Positions 26,882-38,570 of a stretch of DNA of 64,000 nucleotides are shown one piece after another (position 1 is the stretch's first letter; each line of letters opens with the position of its first letter). Below the pieces are notes generated by a model. That model saw only the letters and a list, made by a program, of their open reading frames with translations. It did no database searches and was not told where the DNA came from. Source of the DNA: Streptomyces albireticuli (GTDB lineage: Bacteria; Actinomycetota; Actinomycetes; Streptomycetales; Streptomycetaceae); contig NZ_CP021744.1 in the NCBI RefSeq assembly GCF_002192455.1, positions 6,906,501-6,970,500 of the forward strand, given 5' to 3'. A program made the translations under genes and the position numbers.

Positions 26882-29800
26882 CCGGCACCCCCGTCGACCG
26901 GCGTCACGACGGCGGGCCGGGGCAGCCCACTGGGCCGCGGGTCTCCGTCGACGGGCAGGCGGTGGCCACCGGCACCGTGCTCCTCGTCCCCGCATGGACA
27001 CCCGCGCCTCTCGTCACGGGCGGTGCGGACGAACGCCCGTACGCCCACCGCGTCGTGATCCTCTGCGGCGCCCTCGCCCAGGCGCGGCCCGACGTCGAGC
27101 GGCGCGTCCCCGGTGTCGGCTGTGTCACCGTCACCACGACGGCGCGGCGCCTCGACAGCCGGTTCACCGACCTCTCGCGGCAGGTCTTCGAGGCCTTCCG
27201 CGAGGTGATCGCGGAGGAGCGCGACGGCACGACGCTCGTGCAGGTCGTCACGCCGTCGGGCGGCGACGACACCGTCGGCACGGCCCTCGCCGGCCTCCTG
27301 CGCACCCTCACCCTGGAGCACCCCCGGATCGCCGGGCAGGTCATCGGCCTCGACGGCACCCCCACGGGCGACGCCGTCGCCGCGCTCGTCGCGGAGAACG
27401 CGCGGCGCGCCGGCGAGGACACCGTCGTCCGCTATCGCGACGGCGAACGCGCCGTGCGCGACTGGACCCCGGCCGCGCCCCGCACGGGCGGCGCGGCGGA
27501 CACACCGTGGCGCGCGGGCGGCGTCTACCTGATCACGGGTGGCGCGGGAGGCATCGGCGCCGTCGTCGCGCGGCGCATCGCCCGCGACGTGGCGCGCCCG
27601 GTGCTCGTCCTCGTCGGGCGGCGGCCGCGGGACGGACGCGCCGACGCGCTCCTCGGCGAGCTGCGGGCCCTGGGCGCCGAAGCCCGCTACGAGCGGGCGG
27701 ACGTCTCCCGCTGGGAAGAGGTGCGCCACCTGGTCGCCCGGGTCCGCGAGGACTCCGGCGAGGTCCACGGCGTCGTGCACTCCGCCGGGGTGCTCCACGA
27801 CGCGGCGCTCGCGCGGCAGACACCGGAGGAGTGGGACCGGATCCTCGCGCCGAAGGTCGCCGGAACGGTCCACCTCGACCGGGCCACCGGGGCGGCGCCG
27901 CTGGAGTTCTTCCTCACCTTCTCGTCCGGCGCGGCCGTCACCGGCAACCGCGGCCAGGGCGCGTACGCCACCGCGAACGCGTTCCTCGACGAGTTCGCCG
28001 CGCTGCGCACCGCGCGCGTCGCGGCGGGGGAGCGGTCCGGGCGGACGCTGTCCCTGGCCTGGCCGCTGTGGAAGGACGGCGGGATGACCGTCGACGACGC
28101 GGCGCGCGCCGCCCTCCGGCGCGACCGCGGCCTGGTGCCCATGGAGTCGGCCGACGGCATCGCCGCCCTCCTGGACGCGTGGCGCCTCGGCGGCGACCGG
28201 GTGTGGGTGCACCACGGCGACACGGCACAGGTGCCGGCCGGGCCCCGGACCGCCGTCGACCGGCCCCGCGCGACCGAGGAGAGGACGGCCCCGGCCGCCT
28301 CCGCGCGGGCCACCGTCCGCCTCCTCGTGGACCTCTTCGCCCGCGTCACCGGTTCCGCCCCCGGCACCGTCGACGCCGACGCGCCGCTGGGCGCCCTGGG
28401 ACTCGACTCGATCATGGTGGTGCAGTTGAACAAGGAGCTTTCCGCCGTGTACGGCGACGACGTCTCGAAGACACTCTTCTACGAACGGCCGACGCTGCGC
28501 GCCGTCGCCGAACACCTCGCGGCGGAACACGCGCCGCGGACCGCGGAGCCGGGCACCGCCCCGGCCGCGCGCCCCGCCGGCCCCGTCGCCGCCGTACCGG
28601 CGGCGCCCGCGCCACGCGAGCCCGTCGCCGTCATCGGGATGAGCGGCCGCTACCCGGGCGCCGGGAACGTCGCCGAGTTCTGGGAGAACCTCAAGGCCGG
28701 GCGCGACTGCGTCCGCGAGGTCCCGGCCGACCGCTGGCCGCTGGACGGCTTCTTCGAACCGGACCGTGAGAAGGCGGTGGCGACCGGCCGCAGCTACAGC
28801 AAGTGGGGCGGTTTCGTCGACGACTTCGCGGCCTTCGACCCCCTCTTCTTCAAGATCGCGCCGCGTGACGCCTACGCGATGGACCCGCAGGAGCGGCTGT
28901 TCCTCCAGGCGTCCTGGGAGGTCCTGGAGGACGCGGGCTACACGCCCGCGGAGCTCGCGCGCCGCCACGGCCGGCGGGTCGGCGTCTTCGCGGGCGTCAC
29001 CAAGTCGGGCCACGCCCGGCACGGCGCCGGTCTGCTGCCCTCGGGCGGGACCGTGGTGCCCGGCCTGTCCTTCGCGTCGGTCAGCGCGCGCACCTCGTAC
29101 GTCCTCGACCTGCGCGGCCCCAGCCTGACGGTCGACACCATGTGCTCGGCGTCGCTCACCGCGATCCACGAGGCGTGCGAGAACCTCCACCGGGGATCCT
29201 GCGAGGTCGCCCTCGCCGGCGGGGTGAACCTCTACACGCACCCCCTCGACTACACCGAGCTCTGCCGCTCCACGATGCTGTCGTCCGACGGGCGCTGCCG
29301 GAGCTTCGGCGCCGGCGGCGACGGCTTCGTCCCCGGCGAGGGCGTCGGCTGCGTGCTGCTGAAGCCGCTCTCCCGCGCCGTCGCCGACGGCGACCGCGTG
29401 CTCGCGGTGATCCGGGGGACGAGTGTCAACCACGGCGGGCGCTCCCACGGTTACACCGTCCCGGACCCGGGCGCCCAGGCCGAGCTGGTCCGCGACGCCC
29501 TGGACCGGGCCGGTGTCTCCGCCCGCGACGTGAGCTACGTGGAGGCGCACGGCACCGGCACGGAGCTGGGCGACCCGATCGAGGTGAAGGGCCTCACCAC
29601 CGCGTTCGCGCAGGACACCGACGACAGGCAGTTCTGCGCGATCGGTTCGGTGAAGTCGTCGATCGGCCACCTGGAGGCCGCGGCCGGCGTCGCCGGCCTC
29701 ACCAAGGCCGTCCTCCAGCTCCGCCACGGGCAGCTCGTGCCGAGCCTGCACGCCGAGGAGCCGAACCCGAACACCGACCTCGGCCGGACGCCGTTCTTCG

Positions 29801-32800
29801 TCCAGCGCGAACTCGCCCCCTGGCAGCCCGAGCGCGGCCCGCGGATCGCGGCGGTCTCGTCCTTCGGCGCCGGCGGCTCGAACGCGCACGTGATCCTGGA
29901 GGAGTACGGCGACGCGGGTGACACCGAGGCGGCGGACGGCACCGAGCAGGTCGTCGTCCTCTCCGCACGGACGCCGGAGCGGCTCCATGAGGCCGCCGCG
30001 CGCCTGGCGGACTTCCTCGACCGCGAGGAGGCCGGCCACCGGACCGTCCGCCTGTCCGACCTCGCCCACACCCTCCGCACCGGCCGCGAGGCGATGAAGG
30101 AGCGCCTCGCCGTGGTCGTCGCCTCCATATCCGAGCTGCGCCGCGTCCTGCGCGCGTACCCCGGCACGGGCGAGCCGGTGCCGGGCCTCCACCTCGGCAC
30201 CGCCGGCGCCGCCCGGGGCGCCGCCGCAGAGATCGCCGCCGACCCCGACCTCCAGGAGCTCCTCGTGGCCCGCTGGGCCGCCGCCGGGAAGCTCGACAAG
30301 CTCGCCGCCCTGTGGGCCGGCGGCGTGGACCTCGACTGGCGCGCCCTCCACGGCCCCGCCGCCCGGCGGATCTCCCTGCCGACGTACCCCTTCGCCCGCG
30401 ACCGGTTCTGGATCGGCGACCTGGAGCCGGCCGCCGGGAACCACCCGGCCCCGGCCCCCGCCGGGAGCGCGGCGACGGTGCCGGCGGAGCCCGTCCGGCC
30501 GGCCGTACCCGCACCGCCCACCGGGCCGCGGGAGACGCCGGACGCGTACGTGCCGCGGGTCGTCCGCGAGAGGATCGCGGCCGCGCTCGCCATGGACGAG
30601 GACGCCCTCGACGGCAAGCTCGCCTTCGCCGACTACGGCGTCGACTCCATCCTCGCCGTCCGCATCGTGCACGAGCTCAACGAAGCGCTCTCGCTGTCCC
30701 TTCCGACGAGCGTCCTCTTCGACCACAGCTCGGCCGACCGCCTCACCGCGCACCTGCTCGCCGACCACGGCGACAGCATCGCGCCCCCGGCGGCCGCGGC
30801 CGGCACCACCGCGCCCGCCCCAAAGCCCCCGCGCGACGTCCCCCGACCGCCGTCCGGCGCGCGGGAGCCGATCGCCGTCGTCGGGATGAGCGGCCGGTTC
30901 GCCGGCGCCGACTCCCTCGACGAGCTGTGGCGGCACCTCGCCGACGGCGACGAACTCGTCACCGAGGCGGCCCGCTGGGACCTCGCGGGCGCCGGTGACG
31001 ACGCGTCGGACCGCTGCACGCGCGGCGGGTTCCTCGACCGGATCGACGCCTTCGACCCGATGTTCTTCAACATCTCCGGTGTCGAGGCCGCCGTCATGGA
31101 CCCGCAGCAGCGGCTCCTCCTGGAGGAGTCCTGGAAGGCCCTGGAGGACGCCGGATACGCCGGCCGGACCGGCGACAGCCGCTGCGGCGTCTACGTCGGC
31201 TGCTGGGACGGCGACTACCAGGAGGTCGTCGGCGAGGACGCGCCCGCCCAGGCGTTCTGGGGCAACACCGCCTCCTTCGTCCCCGGCCGCGTCGCGTACT
31301 TCCTCGACCTCAAGGGCCCCGCGATCGCGGTCGACACCTCCTGTTCGAGCTCGCTCGTCGCCATCGACCTCGCCTGCAAGGACCTGTGGTCGGGCGAGAC
31401 CGGGATGGCCCTCGCCGGCGGCGTCTTCGTCCAGGCCACACCGCGGCTGTACGAGCTCGCCGGGCGCGCCGGAATGCTGTCGCCGGCCGGCCGCTGCCAC
31501 ACCTTCGACCACCGCGCCGACGGCTTCGTGCCCGGTGAGGGAGCCGGCGTCCTCGTCCTGAAGCGGCTGTCCGACGCCGTCGCCGACGGCGACCACATCC
31601 ACGGCGTGATCCGCGGGTCCGGCGTCAACCACGACGGCGCGACCAACGGCATCACGGCGCCCAGCTCCGTGTCGCAGGAGCGCCTGCTCCGCGACGTCTA
31701 CGAGTCCTTCGGCGTCGACGTCGAGCGGATCGGGCTCGTCGAGGCCCACGGCACCGGGACGAAGCTCGGCGACCCCATCGAGTTCCGGGCGCTCACCCGG
31801 GCGTTCCGCGCCGGCACCGACAAGTCCGGCTACTGCGCCATCGGTTCGGTCAAGACCAACCTCGGCCACACCCAGTTCGCGGCCGGCGTCGCCGGCGTCC
31901 TCAAGGTCCTCCTCGCGATGCGGCACGGACAGATCCCCGCCTCGCTCCACTTCGAGACGGCGAACGAGGCCGTCCCCCTCGACGGCAGCCCCTTCTACCC
32001 GAGCACCCGCACCCACCCGTGGGAGACGCCCGGCGGCGGCCCGCGCCTCGGCGTCGTCAGCTCCTTCGGCGCGAGCGGCACCAACGCCCACCTCGTCCTC
32101 GAAGAGGCCCCGGCCGCGCACCGCGTCCCCGCGCCGCGCCCCGCCCACCTCGTCGTCCTCTCCGCGCACTCCCGGGAGCAGCTCGCCCGGCAGGTCGCCG
32201 GCCTCGCCGAGCACTGCCGCCGCGAGACCGCCCTCGACACCGGTGACACCGCCTGGACCCTCCTCACCGGCAGGGAGCACTTCACCCACCGCTTCGCCTG
32301 CGTCGTCCGCGACCGCGCCGAGCTCCTGAGCGTCCTCGGCGAAGGCGTCGACGGCCCGCGGGCGTTCACCGGCGAGGCCGCGGCCTCCCGCAGGAAGCAC
32401 ACCGGCACCACCACCGCCGACCTGGACCGGGGCGAGGAGTGCCTGCGCCGCTGCGCCACACCGAGCGGCACGGATCACACCTACCGCACGGACCTCACCG
32501 CCCTCGCCGGGCTCTACGTCCAGGGCGCCGCGCTCGACTACGACCGGCTGTTCCCGGCGGGCGCCCACCTGCGCGTACCGCTGCCCACCTACCCGTTCGC
32601 CCGCGAGAGCCACTGGGCCGCGCCCACGCCCCCGCCGGCCGGTCGCGCCGCCGCGCCGCCCGCCCCGGCGCACCCCCTCGTCCACACCACCGCCCCCGTG
32701 TCCGGCGAGCCCGGCGCCCTGCGCGCCACGACCACGCTCACCGGTGCGGAGGCCCTCCTCCGCGACCACACCGTGCACGGGAAGCGGATCCTCCCCGGCG

Positions 32801-35800
32801 TCGCCTACCTGGAGATGGCGCGCGAGACCGCGGCCCGCGCGCTCGGCGCCGGCGCCACGACGGCCCTGCGGATCCGGAACGTCACCTGGGTGCGCCCGCT
32901 CGTCGTCGAGGACGGCCCCCAGGACGTCGACGTCCTGGTGAGGCCCGCGGACGACGGCGCCCTCACCTTCCAGGTCGCCTCCCGGGCCGCCGAGCCCGTC
33001 GTCTTCTGCGAAGGCACCGTCACGGCCGCCGGCGCACCGCGCCCGGCGCGTGCCGACCTCGCGGCCCTGCGGGCGGAGTGCCCCACCGCCGTGCCCGCCG
33101 CGCGCGTCGCCGAGGCGCTCCACGCCATGGGCATCCACCACGGGGACACCCTCCGCGCCATCGACGAGGCGTACGCCGGCCCGGGCGTCGTCCTCGCCAG
33201 GCTCACCGTGCCGGCCGCCGCCGAGCGCGCCGGCGCCCCGTACGTCCTGCACCCCTCCCTGATGGACTCGGCCGTCCAGGCGTCGATCGCACTGCACCTC
33301 ACCGGCGACGGGTCGCCCCGGGACACCACGGTGCCGTTCGCGCTCGGGCGGCTGGAGCTGTTCGCGCCCTGCGCGGCCTCGATGTGGGCCGTCGTCCGCG
33401 TCGCGGACGACCGCGAGGAGGTGAGCCCGCTCAGCCGGCTCGACATCGACCTCCTCGGCGCCGACGGCGAGGTCCACGTCCGGATGACCGGCTACGCGTC
33501 GCGCCGGGTGGCCGAGCCGGTGCCCGCGCTCCACACGCCCGTCTGGGACGCCGTCCCCGCCGGGACGCTCGGGGCGGCCGTGCCGTGCCGCAGGCAGCGG
33601 GTCCTCGTCGTCGGCGGCACCGCCGAGCAGCGCGCCGCCCTCACCGTCACCCACCCGCTCGCCGAGCACTGGAGCCTCGCGCCCGGCGCCCCCGCCGACG
33701 AGGTCGCCCGCGCCGTCGAGGCCGCCGGCCCGGTCGACCACCTCCTGTGGCTCGCCCCCGGCACGGAGCTCGCACCGGACGACGCCGCCGGCTTCGTCGC
33801 CGCCCAGGAGGACGGCGTCATCGCCGCCTTCCGCATGATCAAGGCCCTGGTGCGCACCGGGCACGACGCGCGCCCCCTCGGCATCACCCTGGTGACCCAC
33901 CGGGCCCTCGCCACCCACGCCCACGAGGACGTCCGCCCCGCCCACGCCGGCCTCCACGGCCTGTTCGGCTCGCTCGGCCGCGAGTACACCCACTGGACGG
34001 TCCGGCGCGTCGACCTCGACGGCACCGACTGGCCCGCGGACCTCACGGCGCTCCCCGCCCACTCGGGCGGCGACACCTGGGTCCGGCGCGCCGGCCAGTG
34101 GCTCGCCCGCCGGCTCGCCCCCTGCGCGGCCGGCCCTCGGCCCGCGGCCCCGTACCGCGAGGGCGGCGTCTACGTCGTCATCGGCGGCGCGGGCGGCCTC
34201 GGCACGGCGTGGACCCAGCACGTCGTCGAGCGGCACGGCGCGAAGGTCGTCTGGCTCGGCCGCCGCGCGCACGACGCCTCCGTCGACGCGAAGCTGCGCG
34301 GCATCCGCGGCCGCGGCGAGGTGAGTTACCTCTCCGCCGACGCCACGGACCCCGCCGCCCTCCGCCGCGCCCACGCCGAGATCACGGCCCGCCACGGCCG
34401 GATCCACGGCGTCGTCCAGGCCGCGCTCGTCCTCCGCGACCAGACCCTGGCCACCATGGACGAGGCCACGTTCCGCGCGAGCCTCGCGGCGAAGGTCGAC
34501 GCGACCGTCGCCATGGCCGAGGTCTTCGCGGACGAGGCACTCGACTTCGCCCTGTTCTTCTCCTCGATCCAGTCGTTCGCGACCGCCGCCGGCCAGGGCA
34601 ACTACGCGGCCGGCTGCGTCTTCGGCGACTCCTACGCCCACCTCCTGGCCCGGCACCGGGACTTCCCCGTGAAGGTGATGAACTGGGGCTGGTGGGGGAG
34701 CCTCGGCAGCGTCGCCTCCGACTTCTACCGGGAGCGCATGACCCGCTCGGGCCTCCTGTCGATCGAGCCCCCCGAGGCCATGGCGGCCCTCGACACGCTC
34801 CTCGGCGGCCCGCAGGACCAGCTGAGCTTCGTCAAGATGACGAAGCCCGACGTGCTGGAGGCCGTCGACCCGGCCACCCGCGCCACGGTCTACCCGCGCA
34901 CCCCGTCACCCGTCGCACCCGGCGCGGTCACCGCCCGCCCCCTGGAGCCGGCCCACCGGAAGGCCCTGGACGCGGTCGCCGCGTGGCGGGCCGAGGAGCG
35001 GGACCCGCTCCTCGCCAGGATGCTCCGCGCCCACCTCGACGCCCTCGGCGCCGCCCCCGCCCCCGGCGACCCGCACGCCGACGTCACGGCGCTCCGCGCC
35101 CGCGCCGGCATCCACGAGCGCTACACGCCCTGGCTGGAGCACTCACTCCGCGCCGTGCCCGACTCGGCCCCCTCGCTCGACGAGGTCACCCGCGAGTGGG
35201 ACGAGCGCCGGGCGGCCTGGTCGGCCGAACCCGACAGGAAGGCCGAGCTGGAGCTCGTCGACACCATGCTCCGCGCCCTGCCCGCCGTCCTCACCGGCGA
35301 GGTACGGCCCACGGACGTGATGTTCCCGCGCGGCTCCGTCGAACTCGTCGAGGGCTGCTACCGGAACAACCAGGTGGCCGACACCTACAACCGCGCCATG
35401 TGCGACGCCGCCGTCGCGATCGTCTCCGAGCGGCTCGCCGCGGACCCCGGCGCACGGCTGCGGATCCTGGAGATCGGCGCCGGCACCGGAGGGACGAGCG
35501 CCGGGATGTTCACCGCGCTGCGCCCCTACACCGAGCACATCGAGACGTACACCTACACCGACCTGTCCAAGGCGTTCCTCAACCACGCGCGCGCCTCGTA
35601 CGGGCCCGGCGTGCCGTACCTGACGTGCACCCGGCTGGACGCCGAACAGCCCCTCGCGGGCCAGGGCATCGACCCCGGAAGCTACGACCTCGTCATCGCC
35701 GCCAACGTCCTGCACGCCACCCGCGACACCCGGAACACCCTCCGCAACGCGAAGGCCGCCCTCCGGGACGGTGGCTGGCTCCTGCTGAACGAGCTCTCGG

Positions 35801-36249
35801 CGTTCGAGATCTTCGGGCACCTCACCTTCGGGCTGCTGGAAGGCTGGTGGCTCTTCGAGGACACCTCGCTGCGCGTCCCCGGCTCGCCCGCGCTGTCGCC
35901 CGAGAGCTGGCGCGAGGTGCTGGAGGGCGAGGGCTTCCCGTCCGTCGTCATGGTCCTGCCGGAAGCGCGTGAGCTCGGCCAGCAGATCATCGCCGCGCGG
36001 AGCGACGGCATCGCCCGGCAGCGCGTCACGGGCCGTACGCCCGGGGCGCCGTCCGGGACGGCGGGGGAGCCGCGTGGCGGCGCGACCCCGAAGTCTTCCC
36101 GCGCGGAGGCCGCGACGACGGCACCGCCCGTCACCGCGCCTCCGGCACCGGAGGCGGTACGCGTCCCCGCGCCCGCTCCGGAGAACCACCGGACCGCCAC
36201 GGCGGGCTCCCACGCCCGAGTGGGTACGGACAGGCCCGCCGCTGCCCCG

Positions 36250-36600
36250 GGCACGCGCACGGAGGCCGGTCCGGACAGCCGTGTCACCACCGCGGGTACC
36301 TGGCACCGAGCCGATACGAACGGCCCCGCCACCGTGGGATCCCGCACGGAGGCCGGTACGAGCAGCACCGCGGCAGCCGCGGGCACGCGCGCCGAGGCCG
36401 GCCCGGACAGCCGCGCGGCCGCCGCGGGCTCCCAGGACCGAGCTGATGCGAACGGCCCCGCCACCGTGGGATCCCGCACGGAGGCCGGTACGAGCAGCAC
36501 CGCGGCAGCCACGGGCACGCGCGCCGAGGCCGGCCCGGACAGCCGCGCGGCCACCGCGGGCTCCCAGGACCGAGCCGATACGAACGGCCCCGCCGCCGGC
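36250..36600 (+). repeat. 132-bp tandem repeat, about 2.7 copies, in the MT-ACP linker
   Basis: Copies start at 36250, 36382 and 36514 (the third is truncated near 36600). Each encodes 44 residues beginning G-T-R-(T/A)-E-A-G-P-D-S-R and containing RAD(T/A)NGPATVGSRTEAG. Copies 2 and 3 are nearly identical at DNA level; copy 1 differs more (TWH in place of SQD). The linker is rich in Ala, Thr, Gly and Ser and probably disordered, joining the C-methyltransferase to ACP5. Confidence 0.9.
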
Positions 36601-38570
36601 ACCCGCACCGAGGCCATGGTCGGCTACCTCCGCGACAAGGCCGCCGCCACCCTGAGGGTCCCCGCGGAGAAGATCGCCCCGTCGGTGCCCCTCGCCGACT
36701 ACGGCATGGACTCCATCCTCGTTCTCCAGCTCACCAACGCCCTGCGCGAGGACCTCGGCGAGGTGCCCACCACGCTCCTCTTCGACGTGGAGAGCGTCGA
36801 GGAGCTCGCCGAGCACTTCCTCGGCACCGGCACCGCCCGGGTGGAGGCGCTCGTCACGAGCCTGCTGCCCGCCCCGGCGGAGGAAGGGACGCCCGAGCCC
36901 GCCGACGAGCCGGCCCAGGCGCCCGGACCCGAGCGGTCCGGCCTGTCCCAGGCCCAGCTGGGCCTCTGGCTCACCCAGCGGATCTCCCCGGACACGACGG
37001 CCTACCACGTGCCCCTCGCCTTCGAGGTGCGCGGCGCGCTCGACGAGCGCGCGCTCGACGCGGCCGTCGGCTCCCTGACCGCCAGGCACCCCGTGCTCGG
37101 CGCGGTCTTCCGCGAGGACGACGGCGTGCCGTACATGGAGACCGACCGGTCGCGCCGCATCCCCCTCGAACGCGCCGAGCTCGTCGCGGGGTCGCACACC
37201 GAGCGGGCCGCCCAGGTCCGCGCGAAGGTGACCGCCCCCTTCGACCTCGCGGACGGACCCCTCGTCCGCGCGCACCTCCTGACCTTCGTGACGCCGGACG
37301 GCACGGAGGAGGCGCGCCGCGTCCTGCTGATCACGGCGCACCACATCGTCGTCGACGGGATCTCGGCCGGGCTCCTCGTCCGCTCGCTGACCGAGGCCTA
37401 CCGTGCCGCCGTACGGTCCGGAGGGGCCCCGGAGGCCCTTACGGGGCCCGCCGAGAGCGCCGGGTACGCCGAGTTCACGGCCTGGGAGGCCGGGATGCTC
37501 GCCGGCCCCGAGGGCGAGGCGCACCTCGCCTACTGGACCCACGAGCTGCGCGCGCCCCGCAAGGCGCTCGCCCTGCCGGGTGACCGGCCCTTCGACCCGG
37601 CGGCCACGCCGCGCGGCGAGGAGGTGGCCGCGAAGCTCACGCCCGAGCTGTCCGCGGCGCTCACCGCCCGCGCCCGTGAGCACCGGGCCGGCCTGGCCGT
37701 GGTCTTCCTCGCCTCGTACGCGGCGTTCCTGCACCGGGTGACGGGGGAGTCCGACCTCGTCGTCGGCCTCCCGGCCGCCGGCCGCCCCGACGCCCGCTTC
37801 CGCGACGTCGTCGGCCACTTCGTGAACCTGCTGCCGATCCGCTGCGCCGTCGGCGGCGACGACACCTACGGGAACCTCCTCACGTCGGTGCGGCGCGCGG
37901 TGCTGGGCGGCCTCGAACACGCCGCCTACCCGTTCCCGGCGATCGTCCGCGCCCTCGGCGTGCGGCGCGACGGGACCCGCTCGCCGCTGGTCCGCACCAG
38001 CCTCTCGTACCAGAACTTCGAAGAGGCCGCGCTGTTCGCCGACGACGCGGCGACCGGCCCCGGCGAGCTCGGCATCCGGACGTTCGAAGGCGTCCGCCAG
38101 GAAGGCGAGTTCGAGCTGGAGGCGGAGGTCTTCCAGGAGACCGACGGCTTCCGTCTCTACCTCAAGTACGACGCCAACCGCTTCGACGCGACGACCGCCC
38201 AAGGGCTGCTCGACGCGTGGTGCGCGCTGCTGGAGCGCATGGCGCACGACCCGGACGGGCGCGTCGGCGACGCGGCACCGTCCGCCGGGGAGGCGGACGC
38301 GGTGACGACGCTGTGCCCGCTCTTCGCCGAGGTCCTGGGGCTCGGTCAGGTCGGTCCCCACGACGACTTCTTCACCCTGGGCGGCGACTCGCTCCAGGCC
38401 ACCCGGCTGGCCGCCCGGGCCGGCCGCGCCCTCGGCGCGGAGCTGTCGACGCGGGAGGTGTTCGAGGCGCCGACCCCCGCGGCGCTGGCGGCGCTGGCGA
38501 CCCGGCCGGCCCGCGCGGCCGCACCCGCGCGGCCGGTGCTCCGCAGGATGTTCCGAGAAGGAGATGCTTC

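Noticed and set aside
36250..36600. Mobile element or duplicated ACP
   Set aside because: The 132-bp units encode only a disordered linker, with no Ser carrier motif and no transposase or terminal repeats.
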